A DNA stretch of 64,000 nucleotides. Source: Alphaproteobacteria bacterium. GTDB lineage: Bacteria > Planctomycetota > Phycisphaerae > UBA1845. Below the pieces are notes generated by a model, which was given only the letters and a program-made list of their open reading frames with translations, was not told where the DNA came from and made no database searches. Shown here piece by piece: positions 16,394 through 25,335 of this stretch (the stretch's first letter is position 1; each line of letters opens with the position of its first letter). A program made the translations under genes and the position numbers. The DNA lies in NCBI GenBank assembly GCA_028285105.1, contig JANQQE010000005.1, positions 62,001 to 126,000 on the forward strand, read 5' to 3'.

Positions 16394-17575
16394 TGGCCGG
16401 CGAAGCGTGGGTGATTCCGCATACCATGCGTGAATCGGCACATCGGTGCGCTTAGACCATTGCGCGAGAGTGCGCGTCGCATGGGCGGGCGACATGTTCG
16501 AAACGACGATCGCATCGATTCCGTCCAGCGAAACCGCATCAGATTGTACAACGCCAATACCGCGATAGTCTCTGCTGATTCGCGCGAAGTTGTCGTCAAC
16601 GATCGACGCCAATTCGATTCCGCACTGCCTTGCACCGATTACAAACGGATAGATGTTCTTTCCAAGATCGGCAAGCACGATTCGCCGAACTCCCGTTGCA
16701 TGCAGGTTTCGCATCCGCGCGGTGACCTCATCATAGCGAAAGAGTTTTTCGAACGTTGCCGCAGATAAGCGATACTTCGCAAATCGACTTCGCTCGGAAT
16801 CGTATCGGCGCAGCGCTTCAGATTCAGCGTGCTGGTTGGCTGCGATGTAGCCCTGCGATTGAACGATCCAGCGGTAACGTTGTAATACATCTTCGCGAAC
16901 GATCGCTTCGTACGCATCAGGGATGTATCGAGCGGTGACCAGCAAATTGTTGCGCGTGTCATAGAAACACGTCCGTTCAGAAATGCGTGAGCGAGCCGTC
17001 TTCAAATGGTCGACGTGCAAATCATCGAACCGCTCAACATCCCAGCCACCCGCCATCAATCGAAAGCACAGGTCGTATTCCTCGGCTTGCATGAAATATG
17101 TGCGATCTAACCCGCCAACATCCTCATAGGCGCCGCGCCGAAGCCCTACTCCACAGCCGACAAAGACATGCGGCAGGGCGGCACTTTCGCGACGACCATC
17201 GGGCAGATGCACGGTGAATCCAGCCGCTCCCAACTTGGGATTCGATGAGAAACGGCTGACCATTTGATCGATACTGTTAGGAAGCGGGTAGGAATCGTCA
17301 TCGAGAAAGAGCAGGTATTCGCCGCTTGCCACATCCGCGCCGTATGCCTTCGCGCAGCTGCCGTGGTTATCGTCGAGGAGAATAAGCTTAATGGCTGGCA
17401 GGCACGTCGCGATGGCGTCGGCTGTTTCGTCCGCAGATGCGTTGTCCACGACGATAATTTCAATTTGAAATTCTGTGCGAAGTGCCACGAGACGATGTAA
17501 CGTCGAGAGGGTCACGTCGCGGCGATTGTGGGTGGCGAGTATGATTGAGATGTCAGGCGACGTTGGCATTGGCAT
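16352..17575 (-). CDS. GT2 glycosyltransferase with an extra C-terminal Rossmann-like domain
   Basis: 407 residues. Residues 1 to about 250 form a GT-A family 2 transferase: SIILATHNRRD, VVDNASADET, FLDDDSY (the DxD-type metal site), then GLDRTYFMQAEEYDLCFRLM with the ED acceptor-side motif. Residues from about 290 on are a separate domain with a nucleotide-binding-like strand (RRIVLADLGKNIYP) and VVQSDAVSLDGIDAIVVSN. The start is the ATG at 17575; an in-frame extension to 17695 would overlap nadD and looks non-coding. Likely cytosolic or membrane-peripheral and involved in surface glycan synthesis. Confidence 0.82.
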   Translation of the reverse strand: MPMPTSPDISIILATHNRRDVTLSTLHRLVALRTEFQIEIIVVDNASADETADAIATCLPAIKLILLDDNHGSCAKAYGADVASGEYLLFLDDDSYPLPNSIDQMVSRFSSNPKLGAAGFTVHLPDGRRESAALPHVFVGCGVGLRRGAYEDVGGLDRTYFMQAEEYDLCFRLMAGGWDVERFDDLHVDHLKTARSRISERTCFYDTRNNLLVTARYIPDAYEAIVREDVLQRYRWIVQSQGYIAANQHAESEALRRYDSERSRFAKYRLSAATFEKLFRYDEVTARMRNLHATGVRRIVLADLGKNIYPFVIGARQCGIELASIVDDNFARISRDYRGIGVVQSDAVSLDGIDAIVVSNMSPAHATRTLAQWSKRTDVPIHAWYAESPTLRRPSVVVPIEQAANSA

Positions 17576-17661
17576 CCATCCGATCTGCCCATGGTATCGG
17601 CATGAACAAGTCGGCGGCTTGACGTTCAATGAAATGCCGCTTTGAATGCGTCGGGTAGGTA

Positions 17662-18351
17662 TTGAGCGAGCTGTTCTGCAATCGGGTTCAATCACGGGAA
17701 TTCAACACATTGGCATCGCACGTTGCACTTTATGGCGGGAGTTTCAACCCGGTACATCACGGGCATTTAATCATCGCGCGAAGCATTGCTGAAGCGCTGG
17801 ATGTCGAAGAAGTGATCCTGCTGCCAAGTCATGCGCCGCCCCACAAGCTGGCGCAAGGGTTGGCGAAAACCGAACATCGCATGGAGATGGTGCGGTTGGC
17901 TGTCGCAGAGGATCCGTTGTTTTCGGTCAGCGACCATGACGCCACTTGCGACGGACCGAGCTACACCGTCAAGACGATTGAACATTTTCGCAAGTCGTTG
18001 CCGGCTCAAACCGAAATCATCTGGATCATCGGTGCCGACTCATTGTTAGAATTGCACACGTGGTACGAAGTAGCAAAATTGGTAGACAGTTGCAGCATTG
18101 TCACCGCCCATCGGCCCGGTTCGCCATTGGCATCGCTTGATGCGCTGAAGCAAATGATCGGTGAAGAAAAAACGCGCCGGCTGGTGGACGATGTCATCGA
18201 TACACCGCACATCGATATTTCCTCGACGCAGATCAGAAACCGCGTTATGGAGAATCGATCGATCCGTTACCTCGTACCGGCGAATGTGGAGGAGTACATT
18301 CGCAAGCACGGGTTGTACCGAACAACTGACCAGCCAACCGGCACGTCGTAA
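17662..18351 (+). CDS. nadD: Nicotinate-nucleotide adenylyltransferase
   Basis: Makes nicotinic acid adenine dinucleotide from nicotinate mononucleotide and ATP in NAD synthesis. The nucleotidyltransferase motif GGSFNPVHHGH, IGADSLLELHTW and the C-terminal SSTQIRNRV motif identify NadD. There is no ATG near the N-terminus: TTG at 17662 gives 229 residues and TTG at 17710 gives 213, the latter placing the first beta strand where the family usually has it. It is convergent with the SPFH gene, with only 4 bp between stop codons. Confidence 0.9.
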   Translation: MSELFCNRVQSREFNTLASHVALYGGSFNPVHHGHLIIARSIAEALDVEEVILLPSHAPPHKLAQGLAKTEHRMEMVRLAVAEDPLFSVSDHDATCDGPSYTVKTIEHFRKSLPAQTEIIWIIGADSLLELHTWYEVAKLVDSCSIVTAHRPGSPLASLDALKQMIGEEKTRRLVDDVIDTPHIDISSTQIRNRVMENRSIRYLVPANVEEYIRKHGLYRTTDQPTGTS

Positions 18352-18355
18352 ACCG

Positions 18356-20059
18356 TTACCTTTGCGAGGAACCGCCGCTTCCAACCGGGCCAACTTGGTT
18401 GCCGAGCAAACGCGCGGCGCCCACTTCTTCAAAGCGCTTCAAGTCCGTCCAGAACGTTCCCTCACCTGCGAAGAACAAGCGAATCGATTCCGGTTTGAAA
18501 TCGTTTGCGAAGGTGTACAAATTGAACGCCCGTCCGCCACCGAAGGCATCAACCAGCATTCGGTAACCGTCGGCTTCGGCTTGGTTCTTGAACTTTTCGA
18601 CGTCGGCACGGGCTTGTCCTAGAATCTCCGTCCGTTGGGCGTCGAGCAGCGCGATCTCCTGCTGGATGGTGGCGATTTCCAATTCGGCTTGGGCGTCGAT
18701 CTGCGCGGCTTCTTTCTCTGCGTCAGCCAGGATATTCGCGACCATCACGCGGGAGTCGGCTTGGATGGTTTCCCGGGCGATGTCGACTTTCTTTTGAGCC
18801 TCTTCCAACTCGGCCCGTACGATCGCCGCATCGCGCTGTTTCTCTTTTGTCAATCGTTTTTCGATGGCGATGTAACTTTGCTGAATGGTTCGCTTCAAGT
18901 CTTCAGTCACTTGTTCGCCTTCGCTCCCGACGTTGGGCGCGTGAACTTCGATTTCGCGTACGAGTGCCAGAAGCACTTCGACATTCTTCGCATGACAGAC
19001 TTCCTGAAGTTTCTCGGTCAAGTCCTTCTGAAACATCTCGCGTTTTTCACCGTGAATGAAGTCGCGGGCGTCATAGGTCGAACCGATGTTTCGGCAGATC
19101 GACGGAAGCTGCGAACCGATCACCGTCTCCAGCACGCTATCGACGTTTCCGAATTCATTGATAATCGTTGCCGCATTCTTCGGATCGATGCCCCAGATGA
19201 TCGTCACACCCACGCGAATGTCATAACCCGTGTCGGACGGGAACGAAATGCGGTTGTTGACCATGTCGTTGACTCGGATCTGCGAGTATTCGTTGAATCC
19301 GATCTCGATGAGCGTGACTTTCTTAAGCTTCGGGTTGATGAGGTACACACCCGGCTGTAAGACTTCTTTGACCGTTCCACGCTGACCGCGAGCGGAAAGC
19401 TGCCGCAGGTTCGTTCTGAAACCATCGCTGGTGACGTTAACTTGTGCGGTATCAACGCCGCCGTCCATTTCGTCTACGTTTGCGAAAAGGTTGGTTACGA
19501 CTCCGACAAAACCCGCCGGTATCACCGCAGCCGGATGGCGCTCGACTTCATATACATATGGATTGAGTTTATACGTTCCTGGCGTTAAAACTTCCTTGAT
19601 GATTCCGCTGTAATTGCTGGCCCGCGAAACCACGGGGCTGCCATCGGGCGAGGGATCGCCCGTTCGACGCACAAGCACGCCGACTTCCGGGAACTCGCCC
19701 TTAAACTTAAACTTGCCCGTTCGAACTTCTTCACGCTGACGCGCGTCGAGTGAATGGACCCATTCCCAGGTCTTGGGATTGCCTGATGAAATCTTAACCA
19801 ATGGGTGGCGCTCAATGCTCCAGGTGTACGGATTCTTAAAGTATCGACCTGGGCCCAGCACTTCGCGTTGAATACCTTTTTGACTCGAGTCGGTCGCGAC
19901 CTTCTGGTTTGCGGAAAGCACTGTACCTGTCTTTCGAATCAACACCGCGCATTGATCTGCAGGAATGTAAATCCGAAACGAAAACCAAAACAATGCGATG
20001 ATGCCAACGGTGGCGAGTAAGGCCATTCCAACGACCGTTCCGAGTAGTTTGCGAATCAT
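18356..20059 (-). CDS. SPFH/Band 7 domain protein, second of a pair
   Basis: 567 residues. One N-terminal membrane helix (residues 8-30) is followed by repeated units of the form VLIRKTG...EVLGPGRYFKNPYTWSIERHP (at least three, about residues 35-240), an SPFH core, and a long charged coiled coil (about 400-500) ending in AEADGYRMLVDAFGGG, the flotillin-like C-terminus. SPFH proteins oligomerise into membrane-anchored rings or cages. It is coupled to the upstream paralog by a 4-bp ATGA overlap, so the two probably form a hetero-oligomer. Confidence 0.82.
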   Translation of the reverse strand: MIRKLLGTVVGMALLATVGIIALFWFSFRIYIPADQCAVLIRKTGTVLSANQKVATDSSQKGIQREVLGPGRYFKNPYTWSIERHPLVKISSGNPKTWEWVHSLDARQREEVRTGKFKFKGEFPEVGVLVRRTGDPSPDGSPVVSRASNYSGIIKEVLTPGTYKLNPYVYEVERHPAAVIPAGFVGVVTNLFANVDEMDGGVDTAQVNVTSDGFRTNLRQLSARGQRGTVKEVLQPGVYLINPKLKKVTLIEIGFNEYSQIRVNDMVNNRISFPSDTGYDIRVGVTIIWGIDPKNAATIINEFGNVDSVLETVIGSQLPSICRNIGSTYDARDFIHGEKREMFQKDLTEKLQEVCHAKNVEVLLALVREIEVHAPNVGSEGEQVTEDLKRTIQQSYIAIEKRLTKEKQRDAAIVRAELEEAQKKVDIARETIQADSRVMVANILADAEKEAAQIDAQAELEIATIQQEIALLDAQRTEILGQARADVEKFKNQAEADGYRMLVDAFGGGRAFNLYTFANDFKPESIRLFFAGEGTFWTDLKRFEEVGAARLLGNQVGPVGSGGSSQR

Positions 20060-21687
20060 TGGTCACCCCCTTTCGCCAACGGTTGAACCGGTGGCGTGAA
20101 ATCCTGAAACGATTTGAAGATGTCGGCGAATGGGCCTTCCGTGTTCGACAGCACCGACTGAATCGACGGGGCGATCTTTTGCAGGAAAAAGTGTTGTGCG
20201 TACACCATTCCACCGCCGAATGCTTCGACGGCGCTCTTGAGCGGTTCAGCCCGCGCTTGATAGTCATACATGATGACGTTGGCGTCGGCTTGCCCGCGAG
20301 CGATGATGGCCTTGGCCTGCTTGGTCGCCGACTCCAGATCGAGCCGGGCGACTTCCAATTGCCGATCCGCATCGGTGACGGAGATGATTTTCCGTTGTTC
20401 GGCTTCCTTGGTCAGGCTGACGGTTTGCCGTCGAGCATCACCCAACGCTGCGTTCCGCGTTTGCATCTCGCGCTGTTCGACGAGAAGCGCTTCGGCTTTC
20501 GCTTCTTCGATCTGGTTGCGACTGCGTTCGATTTCCTGGTCGGCTTGCTCGCGCTGGCTGATCAAACTTGCCACCTCTGGCGGCGGAATGATCTCGCGGA
20601 CCAGCGCGGAGTGAATGTTGATACCGCGTTCCTCGCCCGCCAACTGCAACTGCTTCCACAGTTTGTCCTGGAATTCCGTTCTTGTTTTTCCGCTGATGAA
20701 GTCCCGAGCCTGAAGTTTCGATCCTTCGATTCGTGAGATACTTCGGGCATAGGGGAGGATGATCTTGTCGATGATGTCCTGCTCATCGCCGAATGCGACG
20801 GTGACGTCGGCGACATGTTCGGGCATGATCGACCACTCGATCGTTCCCTCGATCGAAATCGTGAAACTGTCGTTCGACGGGAAGTGAATCGCGTCTTCAC
20901 CGAGCATGTGATACGTGCGGTTGCGCAGGTCCACGATGTCGATCTTCTTGAGATACGGGTTGTAGTATTCGAGGCCCGGTTCCAGCGTTTGCCTTTGCAC
21001 GCCTTGTTCGCCCTGCCCGACGGTGTAAGTGTTCGTGATTTTCGGTTCGTCACCGCTCAGCAATGTGACCACTCCGACGTGACCGGCTGGTATCTGAATC
21101 GCCGGAAACTTCTGCACTTCGTAGGCGAGTTTGTTGACGTAGTGACGTCCAGGGCCAAGCGTTTGTGCGACCGGTCCGCGTTCGTCCGGCTCCGTCGCCA
21201 CGGTCTTCGGGAATTTCAGGGGTCGACCAAACTTGCGAATAAGCACGCCGACTTCGCCCTGACCGATGACCGTTACCTTCTGACGGATGCGTTTATACGT
21301 GTACGGATTCGGATAATAGCGCCCTTCCTTCAGCGGTTCGAGGACGACGCCTTTGTAGCGGTTGGTCATCTTGGTCCGCAGGGCATGGAGTTCATCCTTG
21401 TCGCCTGGCAACTCGCGTTCTTCGTAGGCGGCTAGCTTGTCGAGCAATTCCGGATACAGCACGATCTGGTCTTCGAACTCTTCGCCAAGCTCAGCCGGTA
21501 TGGTTCTGCCAGTCTTGCGCACGAGGACAAGCACCTCATCGGCATTGACTTCCTGGCGGATCACAAACCACATCGTAATCATGTAGGCGAGGAACAGAGC
21601 AATTGCCAACCCAACCACCAGCGCAATGCGCTTTAAGGTTGCGGCAGGCATCGATCCGCCGGATTCGGTTTCGGTTGAATAAGACAT
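20056..21687 (-). CDS. SPFH/Band 7 domain protein, first of a pair
   Basis: 543 residues, paralogous to the gene that follows. It has an N-terminal membrane helix (about residues 18-42), then repeated units (VLVRKTG, GVVLEPLKEGRYYPNPYTY, GVLIRKFG, QTLGPGRHYVNK, QRQTLEPGLEYYNPYLKK), an SPFH core and a coiled coil (about 390-480) that ends VEAFGGGMVYAQHFF. The start is preceded by AAAGGAAG. The pair lies next to a small zinc-ribbon membrane protein transcribed the same way. Function is unknown beyond membrane scaffolding. Confidence 0.82.
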   Translation of the reverse strand: MSYSTETESGGSMPAATLKRIALVVGLAIALFLAYMITMWFVIRQEVNADEVLVLVRKTGRTIPAELGEEFEDQIVLYPELLDKLAAYEERELPGDKDELHALRTKMTNRYKGVVLEPLKEGRYYPNPYTYKRIRQKVTVIGQGEVGVLIRKFGRPLKFPKTVATEPDERGPVAQTLGPGRHYVNKLAYEVQKFPAIQIPAGHVGVVTLLSGDEPKITNTYTVGQGEQGVQRQTLEPGLEYYNPYLKKIDIVDLRNRTYHMLGEDAIHFPSNDSFTISIEGTIEWSIMPEHVADVTVAFGDEQDIIDKIILPYARSISRIEGSKLQARDFISGKTRTEFQDKLWKQLQLAGEERGINIHSALVREIIPPPEVASLISQREQADQEIERSRNQIEEAKAEALLVEQREMQTRNAALGDARRQTVSLTKEAEQRKIISVTDADRQLEVARLDLESATKQAKAIIARGQADANVIMYDYQARAEPLKSAVEAFGGGMVYAQHFFLQKIAPSIQSVLSNTEGPFADIFKSFQDFTPPVQPLAKGGDQ

Positions 21688-21762
21688 GCTTCAATCTTCC
21701 TTTCAAGACATCCTGCGTATTGGTGATGCGGCTGACATACCGGCCTGTTCTATTCCGCGAGC

Positions 21763-21969
21763 CTACTTCAGTTTTTCACCGCAATGGGCGCAAAACTTCG
21801 CTCGTTTCTTGTTGCGGCGGTAACATTTGTGGCATTCGCGACGATCGTTCGACAATTGTTTTCGATGCCCCGCATCCGACTGACCGAAGGCGCGAATCAA
21901 GATCGCGACCGCTGCAAAGACGGAAACGATCATTCCAATGGTGACGATAAAAGTCATCGGAGCAAACAT
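21763..21969 (-). CDS. Small membrane protein with C-terminal zinc ribbon
   Basis: 68 residues: a hydrophobic helix (about 5-27) followed by CHKC and CAHC pairs spaced 11 residues apart, a compact zinc ribbon. A GAGG stands just before the ATG. It lies about 75 bp upstream of the SPFH pair on the same strand and may be co-transcribed. The function is unknown; the topology suggests a membrane-tethered cytosolic zinc finger. Confidence 0.6.
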   Translation of the reverse strand: MFAPMTFIVTIGMIVSVFAAVAILIRAFGQSDAGHRKQLSNDRRECHKCYRRNKKRAKFCAHCGEKLK

Positions 21970-22295
21970 TGTTGCCTCATCATGTTGCCGCTTTACGATG
22001 AACTTTCACCTTCGGCGGCGTCCACAAAACCTGTCGTGCAGTGCTGTATTATCGTCTGCCTGCAAGAGAAATATACCTCAGAAACGCCCCTTATGCCGCT
22101 ATAAACGAATCGGCGTTTTGGAACCGGGCGTCCATCGAGATCGTCAAAACATGCCTCCCAGCATGATTGTACTTTCCAGATTCAAACAGACCCGTCCAAT
22201 TGCGAGGGTGGCCATTGTTTGTTGTAATGGACCGAATCGCTCGCGCTGAGATTTTCGGAGCGTCCAGATTCGCATCGGGTTTGTAGGAGTTTGTC
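21970..22295. other. Intergenic region between divergent genes
   Basis: About 325 bp with no convincing coding frame. It should hold promoters for the small zinc-ribbon gene (minus) and adenine deaminase (plus). A GTAGGAG ribosome binding site precedes the deaminase ATG. I recognise no riboswitch or repeat here. Confidence 0.6.
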
Positions 22296-24020
22296 ATGAT
22301 GGATTTGAAATCACGCGTCGATGTCGCTACCGGTCGCGTCCCTGCCGACCTCGTCTTGCGCGGTGGGAATATCGTTAATGTGCTGTCCAACGAAATTCAC
22401 GAAGGCGATGTCGCGATCTGCGGCGATCGCATCGTGGGCATCGGCCAATACGATGGCAAAGAAATCGTCGAACTCGATGGGCAGTTTGTCTGCCCCGGAT
22501 TCATCGACGGACACGTTCACATCGAATCGTCGATGCTAGCCGTACCCGAATTCGCCAAGGTCGTCTCGGTGCATGGCACGGTGGCTGTCGTGACCGATCC
22601 CCACGAAATCGCCAACGTCATGGGTACCGAAGGCATCCGCTACATGTTGTCATCCAGCAAGCACTGCCCGATATTCATTTACGTGATGCTGAGTTCGTGC
22701 GTTCCGGCATCGTGTTTTGAAAGCGCCGGCGCCGAACTTTCTGCCGTCGATCTGGAACCGCTGCTTGCCAACCGCTGGGTGCTGGGATTGGCTGAGATGA
22801 TGAATTATCCCGGCGTGGTCGGCGGAGACCCGGTCTGCCTCGATAAAATTGCGATGATGAAAGACAAGCCTGTCGATGGACACGCCCCCGGACTTTCCGG
22901 TCGCGATCTCTGTGCATACGCATCCTGCGGAATCGGCAGCGATCACGAATGCACCACGGCTGATGAAGCTCGCGAGAAGCTTCGCATGGGGCTGCACATC
23001 ATGATTCGCGAAGGTAGCCAAGCCCGCAACCTCGAAGCGCTGCTGCCAGTTGTAACATCCGAAACGCTGGATCGTTTCATGTTCGTCACCGACGACAAGG
23101 ATGTGGACGACTTGCTCGAGCAAGGTCAGATCGACCACATGATTCGCAAAGCCATCGGACTCGGGATGGACCCGATTCACGCCATCAAGTTAGCCACGCA
23201 CAACACGGCGCGGTATTTCGGGCTAAGCGATCTCGGTGCCGTTGCACCCGGACGTCTCGCTTCGATTGCAGTCCTCGAAGACTTGAAGAATTGCAAAGTG
23301 ACGCGCGTTTACCATGCCGGCGAACTTATTGCCCTCGACGGCAAGTCGATGGGTAAGAGCGTCGAGCAGCAACCGTCGCAAACACTGCGAAGCAGCATAA
23401 ACATCGATTGGGTCGAACCCGAGCATCTGCTCATCAAGGCTCCGTCGGATGGGCCATGCGATATTCACGTCATCGAAGTCATCGAAGACCGCATCGATAC
23501 TGAACGAACCGTCGAGACGATCAAGCCCATCGACGGCTGCCTGCACGCCGATCCAAAGCGCGACCTTGCCAAGATCGCCGTCTTCGAGCGTCACCAAGCC
23601 AGCGGTAAAATCGGGCTGTCATTTGTTCGTGGGTTCGGATTTTCGAGTGGGGCGATCGCGTCGTCGGTAGGCCACGACTCCCACAACATCGTGGTGGCTG
23701 GCACAAACGATGCCGACATGTTAGCCGCCGTCATCCATCTGGTTCGGATTCGCGGCGGGTTCTGCGTGGTCAAAGATGAGAAGGTTCTCGCCGATGTGGC
23801 TCTACCAGTGGCTGGCCTGATGAGCGAAACCGATGCCCATACATTGAGCGAACAATTGCAAAGACTCCACGAAGCGGCTGAACAACTCGACGGCAAATTG
23901 CGGCGACCGTTCATGGCCCTCTCGTTCCTAACACTGTCGGTGATCGGACAACTGAAACTGACCGATCAGGGCCTCATCGACGTGGATCGATTCGAACTCA
24001 TCGAACCCATCGTGGGGTAG
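22296..24020 (+). CDS. ade: Adenine deaminase
   Basis: Converts adenine to hypoxanthine and ammonia in purine salvage. 574 residues, the usual length. The amidohydrolase metal site GFIDGHVHIESSM has the HxH pair at 73 and 75. VVTDPHEIANV, EMMNYPGVV, DGHAPGLSG, SDHECTTADEA and FVTDDKDVDDLLEQG follow in the order seen in adenine deaminases, then the C-terminal Ade domain with HDSHNIVVAGTND. It is cytosolic and stands as a single gene with its own ribosome binding site. Confidence 0.93.
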   Translation: MMDLKSRVDVATGRVPADLVLRGGNIVNVLSNEIHEGDVAICGDRIVGIGQYDGKEIVELDGQFVCPGFIDGHVHIESSMLAVPEFAKVVSVHGTVAVVTDPHEIANVMGTEGIRYMLSSSKHCPIFIYVMLSSCVPASCFESAGAELSAVDLEPLLANRWVLGLAEMMNYPGVVGGDPVCLDKIAMMKDKPVDGHAPGLSGRDLCAYASCGIGSDHECTTADEAREKLRMGLHIMIREGSQARNLEALLPVVTSETLDRFMFVTDDKDVDDLLEQGQIDHMIRKAIGLGMDPIHAIKLATHNTARYFGLSDLGAVAPGRLASIAVLEDLKNCKVTRVYHAGELIALDGKSMGKSVEQQPSQTLRSSINIDWVEPEHLLIKAPSDGPCDIHVIEVIEDRIDTERTVETIKPIDGCLHADPKRDLAKIAVFERHQASGKIGLSFVRGFGFSSGAIASSVGHDSHNIVVAGTNDADMLAAVIHLVRIRGGFCVVKDEKVLADVALPVAGLMSETDAHTLSEQLQRLHEAAEQLDGKLRRPFMALSFLTLSVIGQLKLTDQGLIDVDRFELIEPIVG

Positions 24021-24233
24021 ACAGGGTTGATCGATTGGCAGCGGCTTGACAGAATCGAAGCCTTGCCGCGAGAATTTAGCAAGCCCTCAAGATCGGAGGG
24101 GGCTTGGCTCGCTGGAATGTACACTCAAGAGGGAAGCACCGTATTGGCTGGCGACCCGGGCGGCGATCTGCCGATTCTAAAAGAGATTATTTCGATGCGA
24201 GTAAGACATGCGAAACAGGTCCTAATTTAATCC

Positions 24234-25289
24234 ATGATGAGAATGGCAATGCGTTATACAAAATCCCCAACGATGCTGATGGTCGCAGGACTGTTGGCCG
24301 CCACTTTGAATTCCGGTTGCAGCGAGCAGACCTTCTCGTCGTCGATTTTGAACCCGTTCGATTTCAAGATGCCATTTGTCCCACAGAAGAAGCCTATCCG
24401 CATTGGCATCGTGTCGCAGAAGGTTGGACTGTTCGACCCATCCACCTGGAAGATTGGCGAAGTTGGGTCGCCCTGGACGCCGCTGCGATTGCGGTTGGAG
24501 CGGCAACTCGATGCACCGGTTCAGATTTCTCCGCTCAAACCGTTTCAGGTTGCAGCCCATCTACAGTCGGGTCGCGTGGACTTTGCGTTTCTGTCTGCCC
24601 GCGAATTCGTTGATCTGTCCAAAGAGTTCGGCGACCTTGGCAGTGTGATTGCCGTTTCGGATGTGTTGGAGCGGCAGGGATTGATCGTTGCCGATGCGAA
24701 GTCGAAGATCAAAACGCTGGCAGACATACCCGGTCATCGATTTTCATTCGGCCCAGCCGGCGATCCGGTCCTCGATACGAAGACGCGCGAAACGCTCAAA
24801 TCCAACGGTGTCGCCATCAAGTCGATCAAAAAGGAACTGCTGCCGATCCCAAACACGTTTCAGCATCATGTTTCGTCGGCAGAGTCGGCTTATGAAATTG
24901 CCTATGGCATCGGGACCCATGTGGGCGTGATCGAGAAGTCAGATTACCTCGACTATCCAGAATCGGGCGGGAGTTTTCTGCTGCGGACATTCGGTAAGGA
25001 CAGCTTTCGCGTGCTGGCAGAAACCGATCCGGTGCGCGTCGAGACGATTCCCGAAGGCCCGTTCATCGCAGCTGCAGACACCGATGAGATGTTGATCCAG
25101 AAGGTTCAGGCATTCCTGCTTGAAGCGTCCGAAAAAAATCAATCGGCCCTGAAACCGATGGGACTCGCAGGCTTCGTTGCACCGGTCGGTGATGTCAACA
25201 GCCAACTTGCTCGACTTGCGTTGGCGCAACCGGCAAGCAAGTCCGGTCAGCCTTCAGGCGATTCCTCAATCATGAAGCCGCAAAAGTAA
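24234..25289 (+). CDS. PhnD-like substrate-binding lipoprotein
   Basis: 351 residues. A signal peptide ends in a lipobox with the acylated cysteine near residue 29 (ATLNSGC). The mature part has a periplasmic-binding-protein type 2 fold like the phosphate/phosphonate PhnD family: LRLRLERQLDAPVQISPLKPFQ, then a DFAFLSAREFVDL strand, and LADIPGHRFSFGPAGDPVLDT at the domain crossover. It is presumably anchored in a membrane facing the periplasm. No ABC permease or ATPase gene lies nearby, so it may serve a sensor or an unlinked transporter. Confidence 0.78.
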   Translation: MMRMAMRYTKSPTMLMVAGLLAATLNSGCSEQTFSSSILNPFDFKMPFVPQKKPIRIGIVSQKVGLFDPSTWKIGEVGSPWTPLRLRLERQLDAPVQISPLKPFQVAAHLQSGRVDFAFLSAREFVDLSKEFGDLGSVIAVSDVLERQGLIVADAKSKIKTLADIPGHRFSFGPAGDPVLDTKTRETLKSNGVAIKSIKKELLPIPNTFQHHVSSAESAYEIAYGIGTHVGVIEKSDYLDYPESGGSFLLRTFGKDSFRVLAETDPVRVETIPEGPFIAAADTDEMLIQKVQAFLLEASEKNQSALKPMGLAGFVAPVGDVNSQLARLALAQPASKSGQPSGDSSIMKPQK

Positions 25290-25335
25290 CACTTGGCCCA
25301 CCCTAAGATTCTTGCACTCGACCGCTTGTATCACC

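Noticed and set aside
24080-24106. CAAGCCC ... GGGCTTG hairpin after adenine deaminase
   Set aside because: No T-run follows, so it is not a convincing terminator; left without a call.
24027-24230. 67-codon TTG-started frame between adenine deaminase and the PhnD-like gene
   Set aside because: No ribosome binding site, no recognisable domain, and its end overlaps the region just before the next gene; probably chance.
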